Positions 29,587-39,382 of a stretch of 64,000 nt of DNA are shown in pieces. This stretch comes from Pseudooctadecabacter sp. (GTDB lineage: Bacteria; Pseudomonadota; Alphaproteobacteria; Rhodobacterales; Rhodobacteraceae), in assembly GCF_020627745.1 (NCBI RefSeq), contig NZ_JAHDGE010000001.1, forward strand, positions 125,034 to 189,033. Reading direction: 5' to 3'. The stretch's first letter is position 1; each line of letters opens with the position of its first letter. A program made the translations under genes and the position numbers. The notes under the pieces are model-generated. The model saw only the letters and a list, made by a program, of their open reading frames with translations. It searched no databases and was not told the DNA's origin.

Positions 29587-31287
29587 ATGCCCTATCGTTC
29601 GCCTGCCAACGAATTCCGGTTCCTGATGGATCATGTCGTGGGCTTCGATCTGGTCGCAGCCACCGACCGTTACGCAGAGGCCACGCCAGACACCTGCGAC
29701 GCGATCATCACCGAAGCCGCCAAGCTGTGCGACGAGGTTCTGGCCCCCTTGCAGCGGCCGGGCGACATGCACCCCGCACGGTTGGAAAACGGCATCGTGC
29801 GGACATCACCGGGGTTTGGCGACGGGTTCAAGGCCATCGCGGAAGGCGGCTGGATCGGCATTTCCGCAGATCCGGAATACGGCGGCATGGGCCTGCCGCT
29901 GACACTGGCCACATCCGTCAACGACATGATGGCCGGTGCCTGCCTGTCTTTGCAGTTGAACCCGCTGATGTGTCAGGGCCAGATCGAGGCTCTGGAACAT
30001 CACGCGTCGGATGCGATCAAGGACACCTATCTGCCCAAGCTGATCTCGGGTGAATGGACCGGCACAATGAACCTGACCGAACCGCAGGCCGGATCAGACG
30101 TGGGCGCCCTGCGGTCAAAGGCGGAACCCAACGGCGACGGGTCCTACGCGATCAGCGGTCAGAAAATCTATATCTCATGGGCCGACAACGATTTCACCGA
30201 AAACGTCTGCCACCTTGTGCTGGCCCGCCTGCCCGATGGCGTGCCCGGCACCAAGGGCATCAGCCTGTTCATGGTCCCGAAATTTATTCCCAATGAAGAC
30301 GGAACATTGGGTGACCGCAACAGCCTGCGGGTGGTCAGCCTTGAACATAAAATGGGTCTGCACGGCTCCCCCACTGCCGTGATGGAATACGACAATGCCC
30401 GCGGCTGGCTGGTGGGGCCGGAACACGGCGGCATGGCGGCCATGTTCACCATGATGAACAACGCCCGCGTGGGTGTGGCCACCCAAGGCGTCGGCGTGGC
30501 CGAAGCCGCCTACCAGCACGCGCTGGCCTATGCGATGGACCGCAAACAGGGCCGCGCGGGGGGCAGCGGGGCCATTGTGGAACACGCCGACGTGCGCCGG
30601 ATGCTGGCGTCGATGAAGGCCGATACCTTCGCCGCCCGCGCCATCACCATGGCCAATGCGGTGGCTATCGACATGTCCAACGCCACGGGCGATGCGGGCT
30701 GGAAAGCGCGGGCCGCACTGCTGACGCCGATTTCCAAAGCCTTCGGCACCGATATCGGGGTTGAGGTCGCGGCCACCGGCATTCAGGCCCACGGCGGCAT
30801 GGGCTTCATCGAGGAAACAGGCGCCGCGCAATATGCCCGCGACGTCCGCGTGGCCACGATCTATGAAGGCACCAACGGCATTCAGGCCATGGACCTTGTG
30901 GCACGCAAGATGATGGACGGCGGCGATGCGGCCTTTGCCCTGCTGGATGAGATTGAGGCCGCCGCCGAAGCCGCCAAAGACACGCTCCCCGATCTGGTGG
31001 AACCGGTCTGGCAGGCCTGCGAATCCTTGCGCGAAACGACTGAATGGCTGGTGGGTCAGGACATGGATGACCGCTTTGCAGGGGCGGTCCCCTACCTGCG
31101 TGCCTTTGCGCGGGTCTTGGGCGGGCACTATCACCTGACGGCCGCCTTGCAGGGCGATGAAAGCCGGAAGCGACTGGCGACGTTCTACATCAAACGTCTG
31201 TTGCCCGAACACGCGGGCCTTTTGGCCCATGTGCGCGAAGGGGCGGATGATCTGATGGCGCTGTCTGTGGATGATCTGGTGGCCTGA
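29587..31287 (+). CDS. Acyl-CoA dehydrogenase (DmdC-like large acyl-CoA dehydrogenase)
   Basis: MPYRSPANEFRFLMDHVVGFD; GEWTGTMNLTEPQAGSDVGALRSKAEP; IQAHGGMGFIEETGAAQYARDVRVATIYEGTNGIQAMDLVARKM. Confidence 0.92.
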   Translation: MPYRSPANEFRFLMDHVVGFDLVAATDRYAEATPDTCDAIITEAAKLCDEVLAPLQRPGDMHPARLENGIVRTSPGFGDGFKAIAEGGWIGISADPEYGGMGLPLTLATSVNDMMAGACLSLQLNPLMCQGQIEALEHHASDAIKDTYLPKLISGEWTGTMNLTEPQAGSDVGALRSKAEPNGDGSYAISGQKIYISWADNDFTENVCHLVLARLPDGVPGTKGISLFMVPKFIPNEDGTLGDRNSLRVVSLEHKMGLHGSPTAVMEYDNARGWLVGPEHGGMAAMFTMMNNARVGVATQGVGVAEAAYQHALAYAMDRKQGRAGGSGAIVEHADVRRMLASMKADTFAARAITMANAVAIDMSNATGDAGWKARAALLTPISKAFGTDIGVEVAATGIQAHGGMGFIEETGAAQYARDVRVATIYEGTNGIQAMDLVARKMMDGGDAAFALLDEIEAAAEAAKDTLPDLVEPVWQACESLRETTEWLVGQDMDDRFAGAVPYLRAFARVLGGHYHLTAALQGDESRKRLATFYIKRLLPEHAGLLAHVREGADDLMALSVDDLVA

Positions 31288-31311
31288 CGGAATTTCCGCT
31301 AGGCCACTGGC

Positions 31312-32340
31312 ATGACAGCCCCCATCACATACCCATGGCCCGAACCACCCCAAGCGGGTGAGGCGACCCCCGTGGCCGACGGCATCCTCTGGATGCGTCT
31401 GCCGCTCCCGATGGCGCTGGATCACGTGAACGTCTACGCGCTGGATGACGGCGACGGCTGGACGGTCATTGACACCGGCTTTGACAGCCGCAAGACCCGT
31501 GCGATCTGGGAAGGCCTGCTTAAGGGGCCACTGGCAGGCAAACCCGTCACCCGCGTCATCGGCACGCATCACCACCCTGATCACATCGGCCTTGCCGGTT
31601 GGTTTCAGGACGCCGGCGCCGAATTGGCCATGCCACGCACCGCGTGGCTGATGGCGCGGATGCTGACGCTGGACGAACAGCCCGCCTACCCCGCACGGTC
31701 GATGGAGTTCTACCGCCGCGCGGGCATGTCCGCCGACATGCTGGAAAAACGCGCCAAGGACCGGCCCTTCAACTTTGCCGATTGTGTGCATCCCATGCCG
31801 CTGGGCTTCACCCGCCTGCAAGAAGGCGGCACGATCCGCATGGGCGGGCGCACGTGGGACATCCGCATGGGCAATGGTCACGCGCCGGAACATGCGACCT
31901 TCTGGTCGCGCGATGACAACCTGGTCATCGGGGGCGATCAACTGCTGCCGTCCATCAGTCCCAACATCGGCGTTTATCCCACCGAACCCGATGCCGATCC
32001 GCTGGCCGAATGGTTGGAGGCTTGCGAACGTCTGGCCCCTTTCGCGCGGGACGATCATCTGGTTTTGGGCGGCCACAAACTGCCCTTCACCGGTCTGCCC
32101 ACGCGGATGCGCCAGCTGATCGACAACCACCACGGCGCGCTCAAACGGCTGTTGGCCTTCATCGACACGCCCAAACGCGGCGGCGAATGTTTTGCCCCCC
32201 TGTTCAAGCGCACCATCGACGAAGGCACCTACGGGCTGGCCTTGGTTGAGGCGCTGGCCCATCTCAACCACCTGCACCAAACCGGCCAAGCCACGCGCAC
32301 CTTGGGCGAAGACGGGGCCTATCTGTTTCAGGCCACCTGA
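31312..32340 (+). CDS. MBL fold metallo-hydrolase
   Basis: GWTVIDTGFDSRKTRAIWEG...RVIGTHHHPDHIGLAGWF...GNGHAPEHATFWSRDDNLVIGGDQLL. Confidence 0.93.
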   Translation: MTAPITYPWPEPPQAGEATPVADGILWMRLPLPMALDHVNVYALDDGDGWTVIDTGFDSRKTRAIWEGLLKGPLAGKPVTRVIGTHHHPDHIGLAGWFQDAGAELAMPRTAWLMARMLTLDEQPAYPARSMEFYRRAGMSADMLEKRAKDRPFNFADCVHPMPLGFTRLQEGGTIRMGGRTWDIRMGNGHAPEHATFWSRDDNLVIGGDQLLPSISPNIGVYPTEPDADPLAEWLEACERLAPFARDDHLVLGGHKLPFTGLPTRMRQLIDNHHGALKRLLAFIDTPKRGGECFAPLFKRTIDEGTYGLALVEALAHLNHLHQTGQATRTLGEDGAYLFQAT

Positions 32341-33068
32341 CGGGCGGCGGGGTTTGTCAGCCTGACAATCCGGTTTTCTGGTACCGCATCCCACTGGCCA
32401 CCGTCCAGCGCCTCAGACGCGAAAGCGCGCCCCCCATTGTCGAGGAGACCAGAGGCATAAAGCGTCGGCGCAGGCCCTTTGGACGCATACCGAAACCCGT
32501 AAAGCGCCTCCCCATCTGAGAACACACATGTGATCTTCACCGGCGCGGGGCCGTTGCCCAACACCTCCAACGTGCGCGCGATGGCGGCGTCCGGATCATC
32601 GGCCAGACCGTGGGCCAATAGCGTCAGAAAAATCATCTCACTGTCGGTGGACCCGCGCCGCGCGGCGTAAAGATCATCAGGCAAAGCCTGTTCCAACCTC
32701 CGGCGGATCGCAGGGAAATGGGGCACCTGCCCGTTGTGCATGAACGACCAGCGGCCCACCTGAAACGGGTGGCAATTCTGGCGGCTGGTCTCCCCCATGG
32801 TGCTGGCGCGCACGTGGGACAAAAACAGCCGCGACCGGACCATCCGGCACAGCGACGTCAGATTGTCATCGGCCCAAGCGGGCAGCACATCGCGATAAAG
32901 GCCCGGAGCCTCGCCGTGATCATACCACGCGATGCCAAAGCCGTCGCCGTTGACGGCCAGCTTGGCCTCCGTCGCGTGCTGGCTTTGCTCAAGCAGGGAA
33001 TGACGCGGCTTGATGATGATATTTTCCAGCGGAATAGCAGGGCCTGTGTAGGCAGCGATGCGGCACAT
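32328..33068 (-). CDS. Class II glutamine amidotransferase (EgtC/YafJ-like)
   Basis: MCRIAAYTGPAIPLENIIIKPRHSLLEQSQHATEAKLAVNGDGFGIAWYD; HVRASTMGETSRQNCHPFQVGRWSFMHNGQV. Confidence 0.92.
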   Translation of the reverse strand: MCRIAAYTGPAIPLENIIIKPRHSLLEQSQHATEAKLAVNGDGFGIAWYDHGEAPGLYRDVLPAWADDNLTSLCRMVRSRLFLSHVRASTMGETSRQNCHPFQVGRWSFMHNGQVPHFPAIRRRLEQALPDDLYAARRGSTDSEMIFLTLLAHGLADDPDAAIARTLEVLGNGPAPVKITCVFSDGEALYGFRYASKGPAPTLYASGLLDNGGRAFASEALDGGQWDAVPENRIVRLTNPAARQVA

Positions 33069-33069
33069 A

Positions 33070-33306
33070 TCAGTGCCGCGCGTCCATGCGCGCTACAAGG
33101 CGGCGCAAAATCCGGCTGGCGGTCGTTTCACATAAAGCAGGCACAACCGCGTGGATCAAAGCCGCACCTGCGGCCACGGTCAGCCAGAAACAAAAGGTGG
33201 CAGCAAAGCGCATGTGCTGGAAATACGTCTCCCCCACGGTGGCGGGATGGGACAGAAACCAACGATCGGCAAGGCTGCGGCGGGTCGGGGGTGTCAGGTC
33301 GGTCAT
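33070..33306 (-). CDS. DUF6356-like small membrane protein
   Basis: FLSHPATVGETYFQHMRFAATFCFWLTVAAGAALIHAVVPALCETTASRI. Confidence 0.75.
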   Translation of the reverse strand: MTDLTPPTRRSLADRWFLSHPATVGETYFQHMRFAATFCFWLTVAAGAALIHAVVPALCETTASRILRRLVARMDARH

Positions 33307-33388
33307 GGGATGCTCCTTTGTTGGTCCCATGATAGGGGTCTGATCTGGCGGGCGCGTCCCAATCAGACTGGCCATGACGCCCCTTCTT

Positions 33389-33401
33389 GGGATATTATCC
33401 C
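33389..33401. promoter_or_regulatory. Palindrome GGGATATTATCCC just upstream of the Lrp/AsnC gene start
   Basis: Perfect arms GGGATA/TATCCC around one central T, directly before ATG at 33405. Confidence 0.45.
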
Positions 33402-33404
33402 GAT

Positions 33405-33866
33405 ATGACGAACCAGATTGATAAAATAGACCACGCCATATTGGCCGAACTGCAAAAAGACGCCACCCTGTCTGTCGATGCCCTGTCTGACCGCGTGGCC
33501 CTGTCGCGCAACGCCTGCTGGCGGCGGATCAAAACACTTGAAAGCGCAGGCATCATCCGCAAACGGGTGGCCTTGCTGGACGCGGACAAGGTGGGCTGTC
33601 CGCTGTCTGTGCTGGTCATGATCCGCACCGATCACCACTCAGACGCATGGCGCAGCGACTTTGCCATCGCGGTCGAAGCCCTGCCCGAAATCACCGCCGC
33701 CTACCGCATGACCGGCGATCTGGATTACGTCCTCAAGGTGCAGCTGGCGGATATGGCGGCCTATGACCGGTTCTACAAACGTCTGACTTCACGGATTTCT
33801 GTATCGGACATTTCCGCCAGTTTCGTTATGGAAGACATCAAAGACACCACCGCCCTGCCGCTTTGA
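33405..33866 (+). CDS. Lrp/AsnC family transcriptional regulator
   Basis: IDKIDHAILAELQKDATLSVDALSDRVALSRNACWRRIKTLESAGIIRKRVALLDADKVG plus AsnC effector domain. Confidence 0.95.
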   Translation: MTNQIDKIDHAILAELQKDATLSVDALSDRVALSRNACWRRIKTLESAGIIRKRVALLDADKVGCPLSVLVMIRTDHHSDAWRSDFAIAVEALPEITAAYRMTGDLDYVLKVQLADMAAYDRFYKRLTSRISVSDISASFVMEDIKDTTALPL

Positions 33867-33880
33867 CGAAAGACGCCCCC

Positions 33881-34330
33881 ATGAACGACGCCATCAAAAC
33901 ATCCGCCGAAGCGCTGGAAAGCGCCGTCCTGCATGAGGTTCACACCGACCCCGACGCCGTCAAACCCGACGCCAGTGCGCTGAAGAAAAACGACGGCCCC
34001 AAAAGCCCCGCGCGCTGGGCCTATGAACGTCTGATTCTCTATATCCAGAACTTCGAAAAGCAGCTTGATAACGAACATGAGGTCGCCATGGGCTTCGCAG
34101 GTGGAGACACTGGCGTGATCCGCATCGAAGGCATGGGGTTTTTCGACCCCGATATCATCACCTTTTACGGCAAAGACCCTGCGGGAACAAAAACCCAGCT
34201 TGTTCAACACGTCAGCCAGTTGTCCGTCATGCTGCGCGCCCTGCCCAAACCGGTGGCCGCCGCAGAACCCAACCGGATCGGCTTTCGTCTGGCGGCTGAT
34301 CTGACCGAAGACACAGATGTGACGACCTGA
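33881..34330 (+). CDS. DUF6173-like protein
   Basis: ARWAYERLILYIQNFEKQLDNEHEVAMGFAGGDTGVIRIEGMGFFDPDIITFYGKD. Confidence 0.7.
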   Translation: MNDAIKTSAEALESAVLHEVHTDPDAVKPDASALKKNDGPKSPARWAYERLILYIQNFEKQLDNEHEVAMGFAGGDTGVIRIEGMGFFDPDIITFYGKDPAGTKTQLVQHVSQLSVMLRALPKPVAAAEPNRIGFRLAADLTEDTDVTT

Positions 34331-34402
34331 CCCAAGCGTTCGGGGCTGACAAGCCTGCACCGATGCGCTAAGGCACGCACAACACACGAAAGGGAACATA
34401 TC

Positions 34403-34537
34403 ATGGCTGATCACAAGCACGGCGAAATGGACATCAAAGTTCAGGAAAAGACCTTCGAAGGCTTCATGAGCATGGTTACAAAAGGCACGGTTATCATCAT
34501 CGTGGCGTTGATCTTCCTCGCCCTCGTCGGGGCCTAA
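34403..34537 (+). CDS. aa3-type cytochrome c oxidase subunit IV-like small protein (44 aa), not in ORF track
   Basis: Direct translation MADHKHGEMDIKVQEKTFEGFMSMVTKGTVIIIVALIFLALVGA*; single TM; good RBS (AAAGGGA). Confidence 0.85.
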   Translation: MADHKHGEMDIKVQEKTFEGFMSMVTKGTVIIIVALIFLALVGA

Positions 34538-34541
34538 GAGC

Positions 34542-35168
34542 ATGAAACGCCGCACGTTTCTTCTGACGGCCCCTGCGGCCCTTGCTGCGTGCGGCAATAC
34601 TGTCCTGCGGGACGAGGTTCTGGCGTCACAATCCGATCTGGACCGCGTGCGCTACGTCCATCCCGGCCCTCCGCGTTTGACGCTGCTGACGATGAAAAAC
34701 GTCCAGTCCGGCAACGGCGCGCACAGCGGGCTGATGATCAACGCCAGCGAACGCGTGCTGTGGGACCCTGCAGGCACTTTCGGGCATCCGACCATTCCCG
34801 AACGCAACGATGTCCATTTCGGTGTCACCCCGCGCGTGGAACAGTTCTATATCTCGTATCATTCGCGGTTGACCTATTTCACCTTGATACAGGAAATTGA
34901 TGTCGCCCCCGAAGTGGCGGAAATGGCCCTGCGTCTGGCGATTGCCAATGGCCCCACACCCAAGGCGGCCTGCACACGCCACACGTCAAGGATGCTGGGC
35001 AAGCTGCCGGGATTCGGGACGATCACCTCCAGCCTGTTCCCGAACCGTCTGGCCGATGAATTCGGGGCGCTTCCCGGGGTCCGGTCGCGCGAATATTATG
35101 AAGACGACAGCGAGGACAAGGCCGTGGCCGCGGCCCAGATCGACGCCGCCATTCGCGCCGGTCAGTGA
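34542..35168 (+). CDS. Conserved hypothetical lipoprotein
   Basis: MKRRTFLLTAPAALAACGN Tat/lipobox-like leader; 208 aa. Confidence 0.65.
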   Translation: MKRRTFLLTAPAALAACGNTVLRDEVLASQSDLDRVRYVHPGPPRLTLLTMKNVQSGNGAHSGLMINASERVLWDPAGTFGHPTIPERNDVHFGVTPRVEQFYISYHSRLTYFTLIQEIDVAPEVAEMALRLAIANGPTPKAACTRHTSRMLGKLPGFGTITSSLFPNRLADEFGALPGVRSREYYEDDSEDKAVAAAQIDAAIRAGQ

Positions 35169-35184
35169 CCTCCGGCCCGCCCTG

Positions 35185-35514
35185 TCAGCCCGCGCCCAGC
35201 GCCCATAACATCCCATAAAGCGTCGCCCCGCCGCACAGGATTGCGGCGACCACATTGCGCGTCAGAATGCCGACGCCGAATGTCACCAATGCCGCGCTCA
35301 GCCGTGCAGGATCGGGCTGTCCGTCCGTCGCGTCAGGCCACAGAACCAGCGGGGCCACCAGACCCGGCAACACGGCCACCGCTGTATAGCGCAGGTGCCG
35401 CAGCACCCAGTCCGGCAAATCCCGGCCCGCGATCAGGCCCAGAAATGAAAACCGGATCAGGTAGGTGCCGACGGCCAGAATTGCGATGATCGACCAGATG
35501 TAAAAATCGCTCAT
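35185..35514 (-). CDS. azlD: AzlD family branched-chain amino acid transport protein
   Basis: Small four-TM protein, TYLIRFSFLGLIAGRDLPDWVLRHLRYTAVAVLPGLVAPLVL; overlaps azlC. Confidence 0.88.
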   Translation of the reverse strand: MSDFYIWSIIAILAVGTYLIRFSFLGLIAGRDLPDWVLRHLRYTAVAVLPGLVAPLVLWPDATDGQPDPARLSAALVTFGVGILTRNVVAAILCGGATLYGMLWALGAG

Positions 35515-36224
35515 CTGCGCGTCCTTTGGTCCTGCCACACTTCAACCTGCGCGCCGACGATCATAGCCGTGCCTGCGGCCGCCAGCAGACCCAGATTGTA
35601 GGGCACCCCGGCCAGCAACAAGGCCACAACGATGGACGTCACGGCGGCAAGCATATGCGCCAGCGTGCGCATCATCGGCGCGATGATGGCCAGAAAACAA
35701 ATGGGCACCGCAAAATCGAGGGCCATGGACGGCGGGATGCCCTCCCCCAGCCAGACACCGAGTGCAGTCGCGACAATCCACATCGGCACGATGGGTGTCA
35801 CCGCCCCGAAGAAATACCCGACTTTCTGGGGCGTTGTCAGATCCGGCCTGTCTTCGAACGTATTGACCGCCACAGCATAGCTTTGATCCACATTGACATA
35901 CGCCACCAGGGCGCGGGTCAGAAACGGCGCATCGCCAAGATAGGTCGCAAGGGACGCCGAATACATCGCCATGCGCAAATTGACGGCGAGAGCGGTGGCC
36001 ACGACGATCGCCATGGGCGCATTTTCGACCATCAGCTGCAGCGCGGCAAACTGGGACGCCCCTGCAAAGACGACCGATGAAAAGGCCATGGTCTGCCATG
36101 CGGTCAATCCCGCTTCGGTCGCGACCACCCCGAACAGCAGGCCGAACGGCATGACGACCAACAGAAACGGCACGCCCGCGCGCACGCCCTGCCAGTAAAG
36201 TGATTTCGTGGTCGCCCCGTCCAT
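35511..36224 (-). CDS. azlC: AzlC family branched-chain amino acid transport protein
   Basis: GVRAGVPFLLVVMPFGLLFGVVATEAGLTAWQTMAFSSVVFAGASQFAALQLM. Confidence 0.92.
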   Translation of the reverse strand: MDGATTKSLYWQGVRAGVPFLLVVMPFGLLFGVVATEAGLTAWQTMAFSSVVFAGASQFAALQLMVENAPMAIVVATALAVNLRMAMYSASLATYLGDAPFLTRALVAYVNVDQSYAVAVNTFEDRPDLTTPQKVGYFFGAVTPIVPMWIVATALGVWLGEGIPPSMALDFAVPICFLAIIAPMMRTLAHMLAAVTSIVVALLLAGVPYNLGLLAAAGTAMIVGAQVEVWQDQRTRR

Positions 36225-36330
36225 TGTCCTGTCCTACACTTGGTTCAACCGCCCATACCGGCGGCCCGAATTCTTGGCAACCAGAGGGACGCGATGCGCG
36301 CGCCGGAACATCGAAACCGCAAAGGCCGTG

Positions 36331-36912
36331 ATGCGTAAACCATTGGGGCTTATCCTGGCCGGAGGACGTGGCCAGCGGATGGGACACGTCTCCAAGGCGG
36401 ATGTAATGCTGGGCGGGCGCCGGTTGCTGGATCGCTGCAGTGACAGGCTTGACCCACAGGTGGACGCGGTTGTTGTGAACGCGGCCGCACCGGTCAGCAC
36501 CGGTTACAGGGTGATTCAGGATACGATTGCGGATTATGCGGGGCCGCTGGCCGGCGTCCTTGCCGGTATGATCCATGCCGAAGGCACCGGTCACAGCCAT
36601 GTGGCCACTGTCGCGGTCGACACACCGTTTTTTCCCTGCGATCTGGTGCCCCGCCTGCAACTGGCCGCACTGAACACGTCCCATGGGCTTTCTGTGGCCT
36701 GCGATGGTGCGGGGCTGCACGGGACGTTCGCGCTTTGGCCTGTGGCGCTGCGGCCTGCGCTGGCGGAGTATCTTGAACAGGGGCAGCGCAAGGTCCGCAC
36801 CTTTCTGGAGGATCACAATGCCGCCCGTGCCCTGTTTCCAGACACCACCCCCGGAAGCTTTTTCAACATCAACACCCCTGACGACCTGAAAGACGCACAC
36901 GCCTGGATATGA
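36331..36912 (+). CDS. mobA: Molybdenum cofactor guanylyltransferase
   Basis: PLGLILAGGRGQRMGHVSKADVMLGGRRLLDR; GPLAGVLAGM; FFNINTPDDLKDA. Confidence 0.93.
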   Translation: MRKPLGLILAGGRGQRMGHVSKADVMLGGRRLLDRCSDRLDPQVDAVVVNAAAPVSTGYRVIQDTIADYAGPLAGVLAGMIHAEGTGHSHVATVAVDTPFFPCDLVPRLQLAALNTSHGLSVACDGAGLHGTFALWPVALRPALAEYLEQGQRKVRTFLEDHNAARALFPDTTPGSFFNINTPDDLKDAHAWI

Positions 36913-37730
36913 CGTTCGACACCATTATCACCATCGACTGGTCCGGCGGCAATCAGCGCCCGACAACGCCCAGCACAGACGCCATCTGGGCCTCTGTCTG
37001 GCACTACGGGACGCAAAAGCCGCCCATGTATTTCCGCAACCGGCAGCTGGTGGAATTCTGGCTGCGGGCCACACTGGACGAAGAATTGAAATTCGGTCGC
37101 CGTGTGTTCGTGGGCTTCGATTTCGCCTTCGGCTTTCCCGAAGGCTTTACCGCAGCGGTCACAGGGCACGACGATCCGCTGGCGATCTGGGGCTGGCTGG
37201 AAGACCACATCATGGACAGCCCGCAGGCCAACAACCGGTTCGAAGTCGCGGGGTTGATCAACGCACGTTTCGACGGGATCGGGCCGTTCTGGGGCAATGC
37301 CTCCGCCACCGACATCGACGCATTGCCGCGCAAGGGGCGGGACCGCACCTGTCGCGCGTTTGCCGAACGCAGGCAGGTGGAAACCCGCATCAAGGGGGCC
37401 TTTCCGGTCTGGCAACTGGCGGGCGCTGGCGCTGTCGGGTCGCAGACCCTGATGGGCCTGCCGGTGCTGGAACGTCTGCGCCGCCGCTTTGCGGGCAAAA
37501 TTTCCGTCTGGCCGTTCGAGCCCCTTGAAACGCCCGTGGCCTTTGTCGAAATCTGGCCGTCCCTTTACGCAAACGAGGTGACCGCAAATGCAGCGCTGCA
37601 CCCGATCAAGGACGCTGTACAGGTGCATACGTTAACGCAGATCATCGCCGCGATGGACGGCCCCGCCCTTGGCCGCACCCTTGACGTGCCGCCCAATTCC
37701 GAAGGGTGGATTTTCGGGGTTCCCGCATGA
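36909..37730 (+). CDS. Conserved protein of unknown function, translationally coupled to mobA; possible RNase-H-like/DUF429-like fold
   Basis: TIITIDWSGGN..., VFVGFDFAFGFPEGF, VAFVEIWPSLYANEV; ATGA overlap with mobA. Confidence 0.6.
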   Translation: MTFDTIITIDWSGGNQRPTTPSTDAIWASVWHYGTQKPPMYFRNRQLVEFWLRATLDEELKFGRRVFVGFDFAFGFPEGFTAAVTGHDDPLAIWGWLEDHIMDSPQANNRFEVAGLINARFDGIGPFWGNASATDIDALPRKGRDRTCRAFAERRQVETRIKGAFPVWQLAGAGAVGSQTLMGLPVLERLRRRFAGKISVWPFEPLETPVAFVEIWPSLYANEVTANAALHPIKDAVQVHTLTQIIAAMDGPALGRTLDVPPNSEGWIFGVPA

Positions 37731-38305
37731 GGGTTTCCGCCGGATTTGACGATCGCGAACGTGATCAGATTGCGGGCATGTACTGGCAGGCCTTCGGGTC
37801 AAAACTGGGGCGCGTTATGGGGCCGGACAAACGCGCGATTGCCTTTGTCCGTGAAGTGCTGGATCCGGCACATGCGCTATGTGCGCGCGACGATGCCGGT
37901 GCGTTGCTGGGTGTGGCCGGGTTCAAGACCATCAAAGGTGCGCTGGTGGGCGGCGACTGGTCCGACATCCGCCGCCATTACGGGTATGCGGGCGGGGTCT
38001 GGCGCACGCTTCTTCTGTCCTTGCTGGAACGGGACACTGAAAACGCACGGTTCCTGATGGACGGCATTTTCGTCAGCGACGGGGCGCGCGGACAGGGCGT
38101 CGGGACCTGTTTGCTGGAGGCCATCTATCGCGAGGCTATCGGCCGTGGTTTTGCCGAAGTGCGCCTTGATGTGATCGACACAAACCCGCGCGCCCGCGCC
38201 CTTTATCTGCGCGAAGGCTTTGTCGACGCGGGCGACCACCGCCTTGGGCCATTGCGATATATATTCGGGTTCGAACGCGCCACAACCATGGTCCGGCGCG
38301 TGTGA
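37727..38305 (+). CDS. GNAT family N-acetyltransferase
   Basis: LMDGIFVSDGARGQGVGTCLLEAIYREAIGRGFAEVRLDVIDTNPRARALYLREGFV. Confidence 0.9.
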   Translation: MRVSAGFDDRERDQIAGMYWQAFGSKLGRVMGPDKRAIAFVREVLDPAHALCARDDAGALLGVAGFKTIKGALVGGDWSDIRRHYGYAGGVWRTLLLSLLERDTENARFLMDGIFVSDGARGQGVGTCLLEAIYREAIGRGFAEVRLDVIDTNPRARALYLREGFVDAGDHRLGPLRYIFGFERATTMVRRV

Positions 38306-38344
38306 CCCGCTGAAAACGCTGTTTCGGGGATGGGTCTGTCGGGG

Positions 38345-39361
38345 CTAGTCGAAAGCACCCGTCACACGGCCCAGCAGCATAAAGGCACGGCTGGTGCGGG
38401 TTTCGGCCAGTGCGGCCAGATCTTCGTCCGAGGCATCGGCCTCGAACGTGACCAGCATCTGGTCATACTTGCGCAGGAAGTGATGGGCGGCATCGCGAAA
38501 GATCGTGTCCTCGCGCATCCGCCCCGCCGTCAACGCCAGCGACGACCGGTCGCGCACCCCGCCAAGGGAAGCGACGGTCTTTCCGCGTTCGCCGTGTGCG
38601 AATTTGCGCCAGATTTCGGGCCGCGCACGGTCGGGGCGCAGATCGTCCATGTAAATTCCGTCCTGACTGAGCAGGGTCAGAACGTCCTGACTGGCCTGGA
38701 TCAACTGTTTTGCTGTCCGGTCTTTCAATGCGCGGCGCAGGGCGGCAAACCCGACCTCATCCCCTTCGGTGTCCGGGAAATTCAAGGCGCGCACCAGATC
38801 GGGTTTGGAAATGGGCGGTGTAATGTCTTCGGCGGTGGTGCCCAGCGCAAGGCTTGGCTGGTCATCGCCGCGCACCGGTTGCGGCTTGGGCGCGGCCTGC
38901 ATCTTGGCTGCTGTCGGGCGCGAGGTGGCAAAGGTCGCCAACGCGGTTTCCGTCTTTTGGGTGGCGCGCGCGATTTCGTTCAGCTTGCGTTCCACGGTGG
39001 GTTCGATCCCCGCCCCCCGCGCCTGACGGTCCGCCACATAGGTCTGGCGCATCCCGTCAATCGCGGCCTGCAACCGGCGGCTTTCCTCGCGCACGACCTT
39101 GGCCGAACGGGCCGACATGGCGGCGATCCAGACCATGGCGATGGGCAGAAAAATCGCCATCAGGGTCATGACAAACCGCAGGCTGTCTATCTGCGCCGAC
39201 CCGTCGCCCTCGGATGGCAGCACCAGAAAGAATGTCGCGACCCCGACCAGCCAGATCAGGCTGACCACAATCGCCACAATCTCGATCGCTGTCACGCGCA
39301 CATCATGCGAAGGCGACGCCGCCCCCACTGTCCGTCCTGTGCTGTTGGAACCATCCGACAT
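38345..39361 (-). CDS. Conserved hypothetical membrane protein
   Basis: Two N-terminal TM segments, coiled region, conserved-looking C-terminal helical domain; 338 aa. Confidence 0.65.
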   Translation of the reverse strand: MSDGSNSTGRTVGAASPSHDVRVTAIEIVAIVVSLIWLVGVATFFLVLPSEGDGSAQIDSLRFVMTLMAIFLPIAMVWIAAMSARSAKVVREESRRLQAAIDGMRQTYVADRQARGAGIEPTVERKLNEIARATQKTETALATFATSRPTAAKMQAAPKPQPVRGDDQPSLALGTTAEDITPPISKPDLVRALNFPDTEGDEVGFAALRRALKDRTAKQLIQASQDVLTLLSQDGIYMDDLRPDRARPEIWRKFAHGERGKTVASLGGVRDRSSLALTAGRMREDTIFRDAAHHFLRKYDQMLVTFEADASDEDLAALAETRTSRAFMLLGRVTGAFD

Positions 39362-39382
39362 GACCGCGCCTAGCCAAATTGC

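Noticed and set aside
30175-32394. 739-aa minus-strand ORF
   Set aside because: Antisense to the well-supported acyl-CoA dehydrogenase and MBL hydrolase genes; His/Gly/Gln-rich shadow translation
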